From positions 806,001 to 870,000 of the forward strand of contig NZ_JAIQDI010000002.1 in assembly GCF_020034665.1 (NCBI RefSeq): a DNA stretch of 64,000 nucleotides. Direction: 5' to 3'. Source of the DNA: Niabella beijingensis (GTDB taxonomy: Bacteria; Bacteroidota; Bacteroidia; Chitinophagales; Chitinophagaceae). A program made the position numbers and the translations under genes. The notes under the pieces were generated by a model. That model was not told where the DNA came from, did not search any database, and saw nothing but the letters and a program-made list of their open reading frames with translations. Numbering within the stretch: position 1 is the stretch's first letter; the number at the start of each line of letters is the position of its first letter. This document shows, one piece after another, positions 18,017 to 26,855 of the stretch.

Positions 18017-18622
18017 TCATTCTGTCTGAAAGGCTCCGCCCAAGATAACGACTTCTCCGGCCAGCCTGCCCGCGGCACGCTGTTGTTTCCGTTGCTGTTT
18101 TTGGATCTGTTTTAATTTTCTTTTTGTTGTCTTTTTTTGTTCTGTTATAACCAATCCGCCCACGAATCCTTCAAGGCATTGCTCCTGGTTCTGAGGCGGG
18201 ATGGGTTCGGAGAGTACAATTGAATCTTTTTTCAAAGTTATTTTTCCCTCCAATTTGGTACCGGTGATAACCGCAACCTGCGATGAATCTTTTTCGCCGA
18301 TCTGCGCATTTCCGGTGTATGATAACGCAAAGAACAATACAAAAACAGCAGCGATTTTTTTCATTAAGGACCATTCCGAATGGGCTATATGTGTTGCCGC
18401 GCGATAAATGTCGGTATCATATTCTTTTGCCAGTTGCGCTTCGGTAAGCCTCCCGCATATTTTTTGTGACTGATGCCGAATGAGATAGGCAGCTATGTCA
18501 TCGGTTGTCATATGGGTGAAATCAACCACGGTTTTGCAACAACTGCTGCAGTAACGGCCTTTTTCCTGGGGTACCATGGTGTCCCAGTTTTCGTGGCAGG
18601 GAACGGGTATTTGTATTTTCAT
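18017..18622 (-). CDS. Cys-rich N-terminal, single-pass membrane protein of unknown function
   Basis: A 201-residue protein. The N-terminus has a cysteine cluster (PCHENWDTM, then GRYCSSCCKTVVDFTHMT) that looks like a small zinc-ribbon or metal site, with a further Cys near residue 57. A hydrophobic helix follows (about 90-108, AAVFVLFFALSYTGNAQ) and then a 90-residue tail with a Lys/Gln-rich stretch. I have the impression that such proteins recur in Chitinophagaceae without known role. If the helix is a membrane anchor, the cysteine part would be cytoplasmic. It converges on purB. Confidence 0.7.
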   Translation of the reverse strand: MKIQIPVPCHENWDTMVPQEKGRYCSSCCKTVVDFTHMTTDDIAAYLIRHQSQKICGRLTEAQLAKEYDTDIYRAATHIAHSEWSLMKKIAAVFVLFFALSYTGNAQIGEKDSSQVAVITGTKLEGKITLKKDSIVLSEPIPPQNQEQCLEGFVGGLVITEQKKTTKRKLKQIQKQQRKQQRAAGRLAGEVVILGGAFQTE

Positions 18623-18673
18623 AACTGCTGTTTGAATAAAGATGCAGTTAGGGATCCGATTGCATAAATTTTT

Positions 18674-19276
18674 TTAATCGCTGAACCGCAATGCATAAAG
18701 ATCGGCCATGGGCAGGTCATCAAAAACTTCCGTTTTATTGAACAGATAGAAAATATAGACATCCGCGCAGTCGGCTTTATGCAAACCGATAAGGATACAA
18801 AAAGAATATGCTTTGGCAAAGTCCGGAGCAGGTGCATAGCCCATGGTTGCGCCCCAGTCTGCATTAAATTCTCTGGTGACTTTTTCTTTTGAGTAAACCT
18901 TATTGAAATAGGGCCGTACCGGGTCGGCAGCAGTATTGAGGTTCAGCAGCGAGAATGTCAGGCGGTATTCCTCATTGGGATCCGGGGTAGCGGGGTTTTT
19001 CCCGGGGGGTGTGCTGATCCTGATCTTCCGGTACGTTTCTGCCCGTTCTTTTAACAGGTTGACGTAGTATCTTATTTCTATCTGTTTTGTTTTGTGTTTC
19101 AATGCATATTGATAAGCCACGCCCGTTTTGGATAAAACAGCAGTAGTGTCAAACCCATTGGGTCTTGTAAAACGGATCGATGCTTTTTGTAAAAGATCTT
19201 CAAATTGCCTGCTTTGGCCGGTACTGCAAACGGGAAGGAGGATAAAAAGCGCCATGGCGCACAGGATCGTTCTCAT
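18674..19276 (-). CDS. Secreted protein of unknown function
   Basis: A 200-residue protein with a signal peptide (residues 1-20, ending CSTGQ). The mature part begins FEDLLQKASIRFTRPNGFD, contains YALKHKTKQIEIRYYVN, and has no membrane helix after the signal. I do not recognise a family with confidence. It lies 36 bp downstream of the M28 peptidase stop and 51 bp before the Cys-rich gene, all leftward, so the three may be co-transcribed. Confidence 0.7.
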   Translation of the reverse strand: MRTILCAMALFILLPVCSTGQSRQFEDLLQKASIRFTRPNGFDTTAVLSKTGVAYQYALKHKTKQIEIRYYVNLLKERAETYRKIRISTPPGKNPATPDPNEEYRLTFSLLNLNTAADPVRPYFNKVYSKEKVTREFNADWGATMGYAPAPDFAKAYSFCILIGLHKADCADVYIFYLFNKTEVFDDLPMADLYALRFSD

Positions 19277-19312
19277 ATCAGAGCATGTTAGTGGCTGAAA
19301 CTATTGGCTGAT

Positions 19313-20581
19313 TTAATTTTCCGTAACCCGGCTGGGTGTGTCCTCACCCGCAATAACGGATTGCGCGCTGATTCCAATGGACCGGATAATTTCTGTCATA
19401 TTGGTCAGGTCCAGTGTTTCCACGGCGTCGCTGGGTTGGTGATAATGCGGCTCATTGTCCATTTTTGAAGTGGAGATGGTATGCGCCGGAACACCCAGTT
19501 TGGCCAGGGTGGCGTTATCAGAGCGATAGAATAATTGCTGGTCAGGATAGGGGTCCGGATGGAATTCAAAGCCACTCCCCGCCAGATTTTTCTGAAGGAT
19601 GGTGCCCAGGGATGATTTCTCGAAACCGGTAATGTAAGCGGAGTTCTTGCCCCATTTACTGTCGGTGCCGATCATTTCTATGTTCAGCATCGCTGCTATT
19701 TTGGAGGGGTCCAGCTGCCTGCTGAAGTGCTGTGACCCGAAGCCGCCGGATTCTTCAGCAGTGAAGGTTACAAAAATGATCGAACGCTCATTGTTTTTTA
19801 AAGAAGCAAAATAATCGGCCAGCATCATTACTGCTGTTGTTCCGGAGGCGTCGTCATTGGCACCATTATAAATGGAGTCACCGTTCTCCGGTTTGCCGGT
19901 ACCAATGTGATCATAGTGCGCGGAAAAGATCACGTATTCGTCTTTTTTTGATTTGCCCGGCAGAATGCCCGCTACATTTGCAAGCTTATGTTCTTTGATG
20001 CTATGCGATGCTTTTATGGAATAGGTCTGCATTGCCGGCTTTCCCAGGATAAAAATGACAGATCCGGTGCGCTTAAAGAAGTTCCTTTTAAAGAATACCA
20101 GCCGTTTAAAGTCTGCTGCGAAACTTTCGTCTACCAATACAATGGTGTTGGTGCCCTTGCCGACCGCTTCGGAAGCTTCCCGGAAAAGGGAACTGCCTGC
20201 GGCGATGGTGCTGATGCTGTAACCGGATTTTTCTGTTACTGCCAGTTCCGGCTCCCCTGTGATGACGATCACATTGTCTTTGGAAATATCTTTCTGGTCG
20301 ATGCGCGCGGAAAGTCCTCTGAACGCGGCGCTATAAACGGCAAAGGATTGTAAAAAGGAATCGTCCTGCAATGGTTGCAGCCCGCTTTTCTTAAAGGAGG
20401 CAGCAATAAAACCGGCTGCTTTATCAATCTCGGGCGAAAAGACCGCCCGGCCTTTCATCTCGTCCGAAGCCAGAAAACGGATCGTTTTTTCAACAGTTGC
20501 CGTATTGAAGACGCTGGTGTTCTGAGCGGATATATGTAAAACCGGGATCAATGCCGGAATCAGAAATCTGAAAATGCGCAT
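19313..20581 (-). CDS. M28-family zinc aminopeptidase, secreted
   Basis: A 422-residue exported metallopeptidase. The ATG at 20581 starts the signal peptide (MRIFRFLIPALIPVLHISAQ); a longer frame to 20707 is not supported. A PA-like insert region (about 90-200) precedes the catalytic domain. Metal ligands fit M28: FSAHYDHIG (His), NGANDDASG (bridging Asp), FTAEESGG (catalytic Glu and Glu ligand), NIEMIGTD (Asp), and PHYHQPSD (His) near residue 390. These enzymes remove N-terminal residues from peptides outside the cytoplasm. It is upstream of the 200-residue secreted protein. Confidence 0.9.
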   Translation of the reverse strand: MRIFRFLIPALIPVLHISAQNTSVFNTATVEKTIRFLASDEMKGRAVFSPEIDKAAGFIAASFKKSGLQPLQDDSFLQSFAVYSAAFRGLSARIDQKDISKDNVIVITGEPELAVTEKSGYSISTIAAGSSLFREASEAVGKGTNTIVLVDESFAADFKRLVFFKRNFFKRTGSVIFILGKPAMQTYSIKASHSIKEHKLANVAGILPGKSKKDEYVIFSAHYDHIGTGKPENGDSIYNGANDDASGTTAVMMLADYFASLKNNERSIIFVTFTAEESGGFGSQHFSRQLDPSKIAAMLNIEMIGTDSKWGKNSAYITGFEKSSLGTILQKNLAGSGFEFHPDPYPDQQLFYRSDNATLAKLGVPAHTISTSKMDNEPHYHQPSDAVETLDLTNMTEIIRSIGISAQSVIAGEDTPSRVTEN

Positions 20582-20761
20582 GCGTATGATTTTTAGAAGA
20601 AAGATAATAAAAAAAACGCTTGCTGGCAACGCAACAGATGCATCAGCAGGAAAAATCCGCAGGCGGCACAGATAAAATACGGAAAGGAAATCAGCAGCAC
20701 CAATCAAAGAAACCGGTCAGTGCCAATCAGCAGGAGAAATATAACCCGCACAATACATGGA

Positions 20762-22348
20762 TCACTGGTGGATCTCACTGCTGAAATGGAACTCGATATC
20801 CGGGTTGTTGTTGATTTCCGTGTTCAGGAACCACTCGCTTTGTGCCAGATAAACCATGTTCCCGTCTTTATCTTCGCCGGTATTGGCCAGTTTGAATTTG
20901 CCGAAGTCATCCAGCTTTTGAGGATCCTTGCTTGTAAGCCAGCAGGCTTTATAAAAAGGCAGCGCACGAAACTCCACAGAGGCACCGTATTCGTGTAAAA
21001 GACGGTACTGGATCACTTCAAACTGGAGCTCGCCCACACAACCCACGATTTTTTTTGTGCCGCCAAACTGGGTAAAGAGCTGGGCCACACCCTCGTCGGT
21101 CAGTTGTAACAATCCTTTTTCCAGTTGTTTGGTTTTCATCGGGTCTTTGTTGATGACCTCTTTGAAAATCTCGGGAGAGAAAGAGGGGATACCTGTAAAG
21201 TAAAAGTCCTCGCCCTCGGTCAGGGTATCGCCGATCTTAAAGTTACCGGTGTCGAACAGGCCCACCACATCACCGGCATAGGCATCCTGGATGATGCTTT
21301 TATCCCGCGCCATAAAAGAGTAGGGGTTGCTGAAGCGGACATCCTTATCCAGGCGCACATGATGAAAGTATTTGTTGCGTTCGAACCGGCCGGAACAAAC
21401 CCGGAAGAAGGCGATACGGTCGCGGTGCTTGGGATCCAGGTTGGCGTGGATCTTAAAAATAAAACCGCTCAGTTTATCTTCTTCCACATCTATCTTACGT
21501 GCGGTCGTTTCCCGGCTCTGGGGCGGCGGCGCTATCCGGATAAATGTATCCAGCATTTCCTTTACACCGAAATTGTTGATGGCACTTCCGAAGAATACCG
21601 GCGATACTTTTGCTGCCAGATAATCGGCTACATTCAATTCCCCGTTCACTCCGTCCACCAGTTCCACATCTTCCCTTAAAACAGCCGCATCGGTAGCGCC
21701 CAGCCGGGTATCCAGTATGGGATCGTTGATGTCGGAAATGGCCAGCGTATCTTCTTCGTCAGCCTTTGTATTGGCGGTGAACAAGCGGATGTTTTTGTCA
21801 TAAAGATTATACACCCCTTTAAAGTCCTTACCGCTGTTGATGGGCCAGGTCATGGGGTGCAGGGAAATATTCAGCTCTTTTTCAATTTCTTCAAGAAGAT
21901 CAAACCGGTTCTTTCCGTCACGGTCCATTTTATTGATGAACACGATCACCGGTGTGTCGCGCATGCGGCAAACCTCCATCAGGCGACGTGTTTGCTCTTC
22001 CACGCCATTCACACTGTCAACCACGAGGATCACACTGTCCACCGCGGTGAGGGTCCGGAACGTATCTTCGGCAAAGTCTTTGTGACCCGGTGTATCCAGC
22101 AGGTTGATCAGGATATCATTGTATTCAAAACTCATTACGGAGGTAGCTACAGAGATACCCCGCTGCCGCTCGATTTCCATAAAATCGGAAGTGGCTGATT
22201 TTTTTATTTTATTGCTTTTAACAGCTCCGGCCACCTGGATGGCGCCGCCGAATAAAAGAAATTTTTCTGTAAGCGTGGTCTTACCGGCATCCGGGTGACT
22301 GATGATCGCAAAGGTGCGCCGGTGCATGATCTCATCGTGATACTTCAT
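20762..22348 (-). CDS. prfC: Peptide chain release factor 3
   Basis: A 528-residue translational GTPase that recycles RF1 and RF2 from the ribosome after termination. G motifs are all present: [10 protein letters not shown] (P loop, G1), RGISVATS (G2), DTPGHKDF (G3), and NKMDRDG (G4). The central and C-terminal parts contain [16 protein letters not shown], typical of RF3 rather than EF-G. Length is the family norm. It is monocistronic as far as can be seen. A promoter-like box lies 7 nt before the ATG. Confidence 0.97.
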   Translation of the reverse strand: MKYHDEIMHRRTFAIISHPDAGKTTLTEKFLLFGGAIQVAGAVKSNKIKKSATSDFMEIERQRGISVATSVMSFEYNDILINLLDTPGHKDFAEDTFRTLTAVDSVILVVDSVNGVEEQTRRLMEVCRMRDTPVIVFINKMDRDGKNRFDLLEEIEKELNISLHPMTWPINSGKDFKGVYNLYDKNIRLFTANTKADEEDTLAISDINDPILDTRLGATDAAVLREDVELVDGVNGELNVADYLAAKVSPVFFGSAINNFGVKEMLDTFIRIAPPPQSRETTARKIDVEEDKLSGFIFKIHANLDPKHRDRIAFFRVCSGRFERNKYFHHVRLDKDVRFSNPYSFMARDKSIIQDAYAGDVVGLFDTGNFKIGDTLTEGEDFYFTGIPSFSPEIFKEVINKDPMKTKQLEKGLLQLTDEGVAQLFTQFGGTKKIVGCVGELQFEVIQYRLLHEYGASVEFRALPFYKACWLTSKDPQKLDDFGKFKLANTGEDKDGNMVYLAQSEWFLNTEINNNPDIEFHFSSEIHQ

Positions 22349-22355
22349 AAGGGCG

Positions 22356-22363
22356 CGAAGATA
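22356..22363 (-). promoter_or_regulatory. Near-match -7 box (TATCTTCG) of prfC
   Basis: One base differs from TAnnTTTG. It lies 7 nt before the prfC ATG on the minus strand, the same spacing as other start-proximal boxes in this window. Confidence 0.35.
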
Positions 22364-22422
22364 GGAAGGTTTCCGTTTTCCTGTTCAGGTTTTTGCCGCT
22401 GAGCTCCTGAAGCGTGGGGGCC

Positions 22423-23808
22423 TTATTTTTTTGTCTTCTTTTTGGCCGGTGGGGTTGTTTTTTTTGATGCTGTGGTCTTTTTAACAGGCGTCTTTGCTAC
22501 CGGTTTCTTTAAAGTGGTTTTAGTCGCGGTCCGGCCGGATCTTACAGGGGCCCTTGGGGCTGTTTTGGGCGCGGGCCGTACTTCCCGTGCCGGAGCAGCA
22601 GCCGCCGCCGCTGCTGCGGTTCTGGCATCGCCTTCTTCTTCACTGCCGCCTACCTTGTTTTGCATATAGTCGCCAAAAAAATCATAGGCTTTCCGGGCCA
22701 TATTGTACATGTTGGAATTCATTTTATTGCCCAGGATGACGATCACTGCCTGCTCATCAAGCAGCCGGCCAAAAGCCGGAGTGAACCCGTGCCACTTGCC
22801 ATTGTGATAGATCACATTTTTGCCGTTGGGCAGGTTCAGCATGCGCCAGCCCAGGCCGTAATTGTGAATAGAGGGCTTTTCATGACTGTGCGGCTGATAC
22901 GCGGAATCCAGCAGCGACTGGCGTATAAAAGCCGGGTTGTACAGTGCCCGGTCCCATTTAAACATATCTTCCGGTGTGCTGTACACATTCTTATCACCAT
23001 AGGTGTTGTCAAACTGGTCGTTCACCCATAAGGCACCGGAAGGTTTATAAGACATGACCACTTTGCCGCTGTCTGCCGGCGTATAAATAAAGGTGTGCGT
23101 CATCTGCAGCGGATCAAAAATGGTTTCCTTTACATACTGGGGAAACTTTTTACCGGTAACTTTTTCCACGATCAGTGCCAGCATTACAAAATTGGTATTG
23201 CAGTAGGCAAAGCGGGTGCCGGCTTTGAACATAGGTACCGGTTTGTATTGTTCGAGGAACTGCAGCACATCATCATTGGAGACCATCTGCTTCGGGTCCC
23301 ATTTGGTCTTATCCTCCATTACGGAAAGATAATTGGGCAGTCCACTTCTATGGGAGAGCAATTGTTCTACCGTAACAGCAGGATAGGGAAAAGCGGGGAA
23401 ATACCGGGTCACAGGGTCCTGTAGTCCTATTTTTGAATCCTGTATTAACCGCAACACGGTCACCGCAGTGAAAGGCTTGCTGGTAGATGCAAGATGAAAC
23501 TGGGTGCCAGCGTCAATCGTATCCGCTTTTTTATTCGGGTCTTTATATCCGTGGTAGGATTCATACAATATATTACCTCCTTTTGCTACAAGGATCCCTC
23601 CGTTAAACCCGCGACGGATCAATGCAGAATCAAAGAAGGCACTGAGTATTTTTTGATACCGTTCTTTTTCTTCAGCCGTCATTTGCGCGGCGTTGTAAGC
23701 AGCCGGATCCGATGCTTCGGCAGCTGCTTTTTCTTTCTGGGCCTGCGTTTTCGACTTACAACCAATCGTTAATGATATCCATGCGATGATAACTATAGCT
23801 CTTCTCAA
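22423..23808 (-). CDS. Beta-lactamase-fold serine hydrolase lipoprotein with H1-like tail
   Basis: A 461-residue class C beta-lactamase/PBP4-type serine hydrolase. The signal peptide ends in a lipobox (TIGC, Cys17). The active site is present as S108-T-S-K111 and Y202-C-N204, with a H-x-G-like motif (YHNGKWHG) near 350. The start is read as TTG at 23808, since no ATG occurs in frame before the signal sequence. Residues about 385-461 are very unusual: a run of alanines, then a Lys/Ala/Pro/Thr-rich basic tail (for example KKPVAKTPVKKTT) like histone H1 or AlgR3-type tails. The tail may bind anionic wall polymers or DNA. Substrate is unknown. Confidence 0.85.
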   Translation of the reverse strand: MRRAIVIIAWISLTIGCKSKTQAQKEKAAAEASDPAAYNAAQMTAEEKERYQKILSAFFDSALIRRGFNGGILVAKGGNILYESYHGYKDPNKKADTIDAGTQFHLASTSKPFTAVTVLRLIQDSKIGLQDPVTRYFPAFPYPAVTVEQLLSHRSGLPNYLSVMEDKTKWDPKQMVSNDDVLQFLEQYKPVPMFKAGTRFAYCNTNFVMLALIVEKVTGKKFPQYVKETIFDPLQMTHTFIYTPADSGKVVMSYKPSGALWVNDQFDNTYGDKNVYSTPEDMFKWDRALYNPAFIRQSLLDSAYQPHSHEKPSIHNYGLGWRMLNLPNGKNVIYHNGKWHGFTPAFGRLLDEQAVIVILGNKMNSNMYNMARKAYDFFGDYMQNKVGGSEEEGDARTAAAAAAAAPAREVRPAPKTAPRAPVRSGRTATKTTLKKPVAKTPVKKTTASKKTTPPAKKKTKK

Positions 23809-23900
23809 GGTACAAAGATTTTTAAAGTGGCAAATTTAACCTTATCTGCACCTGACCGAAACTAATCACTATAAAATTTTAATTTTTGTTAACTTATTTG

Positions 23901-23908
23901 GATATTTG
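23901..23908 (+). promoter_or_regulatory. Near-match -7 box (GATATTTG) of serA
   Basis: One base differs from TAnnTTTG. It ends 5 nt before the serA ATG at 23914 and fits the start-proximal box pattern seen elsewhere in this window. Confidence 0.3.
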
Positions 23909-23913
23909 CCCGT

Positions 23914-25152
23914 ATGACAAATAAAAAAGAGACGAGCTATCCCAAAGAGAAGATCCGGATATTGTTCCTGGAAAATATAAGCGACCTCGCGGTACAACGG
24001 TTTAAGGATGAGGGGTATTCGAAAGTAGAGAAATTAACAAAAGCTCTTTCGGAAGAAGAGCTGATCAAAGAGATCAAGAACGTTCATATTCTTGGAATCC
24101 GTTCCAAAACACATATTACCAAAAAAGTACTGGATGCCGCAGAAAAGCTGCAGGCCATCGGGTGTTTTTGTATCGGAGTGAACCAGGTGGACCTGGCAGC
24201 AGCTACCGAAAAAGGAGTAGTGGTATTTAATGCGCCTTACAGCAATACCCGTTCGGTTGCGGAGCTGGTGATCGCAAATGCGGTGATGCTGATCCGCCGG
24301 TTGCCGGACAAGATCATGGCGGCGCATGAAGGGGTGTGGATGAAAGATTCAAAGAACAGCTATGAGCTGCGCGGAAAAACGCTGGGTATTATCGGTTACG
24401 GAAATATCGGCTCCCAGGTAAGCGTGCTGGCGGAGGCCATGGGTATGAAAGTGCTGTTCTATGATATAGAAATAAAACTCCCGCTGGGAAATGCAAAAGA
24501 TGCCAAAACGCTGAAAGACCTGTTGCAGAAATCGGATGTGGTGACGCTGCACGTGCCGGATACGCCCCAGACGAAAAACCTGATCACAAAAAATAACCTG
24601 AAATATTTTAAAAAGAATGCCATCCTTATCAATTATGCACGCGGCGAGGTGGTAGACCTGGATGACCTGAGCAAGGCTATTAAAGAAGGGCATATCAGCG
24701 GAGCGGCACTGGATGTATTTCCCTGGGAACCGGAGAAGAACGGGGATCAATTCACCAGCCCGATGCAGCACCTTCCCAATGTTATTTTAACGCCGCATAT
24801 CGGGGGAAGCACCGAAGAGGCGCAGGAGAATATTGGCGTGGATGTAAGCACAAAGCTGTTCAATTTTGTTGAAAAGGGGATTTCAAACGGATCACATACC
24901 GTTCCTGCACTGGCACTGCCCTCGCAGGAAGGCGTACACCGGATCCTGCACATCCATTATAACAAACCGGGGGTACTTTCCGAGATCAATACCCTGTTGT
25001 CCAACAACAATATCAATATCACCGGTCAGTACCTGAAAACAAACGACGAGATCGGCTATGTGGTGCTGGATGTGGAAAAAGGTGTTTCGAAAAAGGCCGC
25101 ATCTATTCTCAATGATGTCAAGCATACGATTAAGACCCGGTTGGTTTACTAG
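23914..25152 (+). CDS. serA: D-3-phosphoglycerate dehydrogenase with ACT domain
   Basis: A 412-residue cytoplasmic enzyme that oxidises 3-phosphoglycerate with NAD to start serine synthesis. The N-terminal substrate-binding part shows AIGCFCIGVNQVDL. The NAD-binding Rossmann domain begins GKTLGIIGYGNIGSQV (about residue 152), followed by the 2-hydroxyacid dehydrogenase signature NYARGEVVDLDDL and the catalytic His in LTPHIGGSTEEAQ. The C-terminal 75 residues are an ACT domain (HYNKPGVLSEINTLLSNNNINI), the usual site of serine feedback inhibition. The length matches the E. coli type. A strong shared terminator follows. Confidence 0.97.
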   Translation: MTNKKETSYPKEKIRILFLENISDLAVQRFKDEGYSKVEKLTKALSEEELIKEIKNVHILGIRSKTHITKKVLDAAEKLQAIGCFCIGVNQVDLAAATEKGVVVFNAPYSNTRSVAELVIANAVMLIRRLPDKIMAAHEGVWMKDSKNSYELRGKTLGIIGYGNIGSQVSVLAEAMGMKVLFYDIEIKLPLGNAKDAKTLKDLLQKSDVVTLHVPDTPQTKNLITKNNLKYFKKNAILINYARGEVVDLDDLSKAIKEGHISGAALDVFPWEPEKNGDQFTSPMQHLPNVILTPHIGGSTEEAQENIGVDVSTKLFNFVEKGISNGSHTVPALALPSQEGVHRILHIHYNKPGVLSEINTLLSNNNINITGQYLKTNDEIGYVVLDVEKGVSKKAASILNDVKHTIKTRLVY

Positions 25153-25178
25153 TGGGTTACTGTATAGATGAAGAAAAT

Positions 25179-25206
25179 AAAAAAGCCTCCATCCGGAGGC
25201 TTTTTT
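25179..25206. terminator. Bidirectional intrinsic terminator between serA and pyk
   Basis: GCCTCC at 25185-25190 pairs with GGAGGC at 25195-25200 around a 4-nt loop, flanked by A and T runs on both sides. It serves serA rightward and pyk leftward. Confidence 0.9.
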
Positions 25207-25208
25207 AT

Positions 25209-26705
25209 TTATGGTACTTCTGTAACTTTTATCGTATTGGTATGCAGCTTCAGATGCACCGGCGTACTGCCCGTACTTACAGCCGTATCACCCCGTTTCA
25301 GGAAGCCGTTCTTTTTCAGGATATTGATCTGGTCTGCGAAAATGGTATCCAGATCGTGCTGGTCGTCATCATAGAAAAAGGCACGGATGCCCCAGCTCAG
25401 GCTGAGCTGATTGATGAGGGCATGATTTTTTGTAAATACATACAGCGGAACTTTCGGACGGTAGCTGCTCAGCATAAAGCCGGTATAACCACTCTGCGTC
25501 ATCCCGATCAATGCATCGGCCCTTGTATCCTTGGCCAGGTTACAGGCATTGTAACAGATCGCATCGCTGGAAAGGGAAGGAGAATGCGGTTGTGGCTGCA
25601 GCTCGTTGGAGAGATCGTAATGGTATTCTGTTTTTTCGATCTCCAGGATGATCTTGCGCATGGTCTGCACTACCAGTGTCGGATGTTTTCCGCTTGCGGT
25701 TTCGGCACTCAGCATTACCGCATCGGTACCTTCAAGCACCGCATTGGCCACATCGGTGATTTCGCTGCGGTTGGGCTTTGAACGGTCGATCATGCTTTCC
25801 ATCATCTGTGTGGCAACGATCACGGGTTTGGCACGGTGAATGCACTTGCGGATGATGCTTTTCTGGATCAGGGGAACTTTCTCAACGGGAAGTTCCACAC
25901 CCAGGTCGCCGCGGGCGATCATGATACCATCGGATGCATGGATGATCTCCCGGATATTGGGAATTGCTTCCGGCATTTCGATTTTCGCGATGATCTTGGT
26001 CTTGCTCTTGTGTTTGTCCAGTATTTTGCGGAGCTGTTTAATGTCCTCCACCTGGCGCACGAAGGAAAGCGCCACCCAGCCCAGCTGTTCCTTGATGATC
26101 AGGTTGAGATCTTCCAGATCTTTGGGTGTTAAAGCGGGGAGCGAAATTTTTGTATCAGGCAGGTTTACTCCTTTTTTGGATGATAAAAAGCCGCCCAGTA
26201 TTACCTCCACTTTCACATCATTGTTGGACAGTATTTTTCGAACGATCACTTCCAGTTTCCCGTCATCGATCATTATTTTGTTTCCCACTTTTACATCCTT
26301 GTGGAAATTGGGGTAGGAGATATAGATTTTTTCCTTGGTGCCCACCATTTTTTTATTGGTAAAAATGAAGGTGTCGCCCGGCTCAACAATCACGCCGCCG
26401 CCTTCCATCTCACCCACACGGAGCTTGGGGCCCTGTAAATCACCCAGGATGGCCACCGTTGTTTTCTCTTTCCGGTTGATCTCCCGGATGTAATTGATGA
26501 TCTGTATCTTCTCCTCATGTACGCCATGGGAGAAATTTAAACGGAAAACGTTTACACCGGCGTTTACCAGGTCCAGCAGTTTTTCGTAAGTATTGCATGC
26601 CGGACCTACGGTCGCTACTATTTTTGTACGGTTAAAGCTGTGATCAGTGTCCTTGGGAACTGCAGCCACCAATGTTTTCTTTCGAACTTTTTGAGTTTCT
26701 GTCAT
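25209..26705 (-). CDS. pyk: Pyruvate kinase
   Basis: A 498-residue glycolytic enzyme making pyruvate and ATP from phosphoenolpyruvate and ADP. The TIM-barrel signatures are intact: RTKIVATVGPA near the start, NVFRLNFSHG, the active-site pattern IIAKIEMPEAIPN (Lys), DGIMIARGDLGVELP, and VIVATQMMESMI. The C-terminal allosteric domain covers about residues 370-498. About 25 residues precede the barrel, slightly longer than usual. It sits 150 bp downstream of the PPi-type phosphofructokinase gene on the same strand but behind that gene's terminator. Confidence 0.97.
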   Translation of the reverse strand: MTETQKVRKKTLVAAVPKDTDHSFNRTKIVATVGPACNTYEKLLDLVNAGVNVFRLNFSHGVHEEKIQIINYIREINRKEKTTVAILGDLQGPKLRVGEMEGGGVIVEPGDTFIFTNKKMVGTKEKIYISYPNFHKDVKVGNKIMIDDGKLEVIVRKILSNNDVKVEVILGGFLSSKKGVNLPDTKISLPALTPKDLEDLNLIIKEQLGWVALSFVRQVEDIKQLRKILDKHKSKTKIIAKIEMPEAIPNIREIIHASDGIMIARGDLGVELPVEKVPLIQKSIIRKCIHRAKPVIVATQMMESMIDRSKPNRSEITDVANAVLEGTDAVMLSAETASGKHPTLVVQTMRKIILEIEKTEYHYDLSNELQPQPHSPSLSSDAICYNACNLAKDTRADALIGMTQSGYTGFMLSSYRPKVPLYVFTKNHALINQLSLSWGIRAFFYDDDQHDLDTIFADQINILKKNGFLKRGDTAVSTGSTPVHLKLHTNTIKVTEVP

Positions 26706-26808
26706 TTTAACTTTATTAATACGCTTGCGTTAAATTAAACCTGCAAATATCCGACAATTATTTCAAAACGGGAGCAGGCAAACAAAACCGGAATCTACAA
26801 ATTAAAAC

Positions 26809-26837
26809 AAAAAACCGCACACTAAAGGCGGTTTTAA
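26809..26837 (-). terminator. Intrinsic terminator after the phosphofructokinase gene
   Basis: AAAACCGC at 26811-26818 pairs with GCGGTTTT at 26828-26835. On the minus strand the hairpin is followed by a U-rich run, just after the PFK stop. Confidence 0.8.
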
Positions 26838-26855
26838 TATCAATCCGGTTTTATT

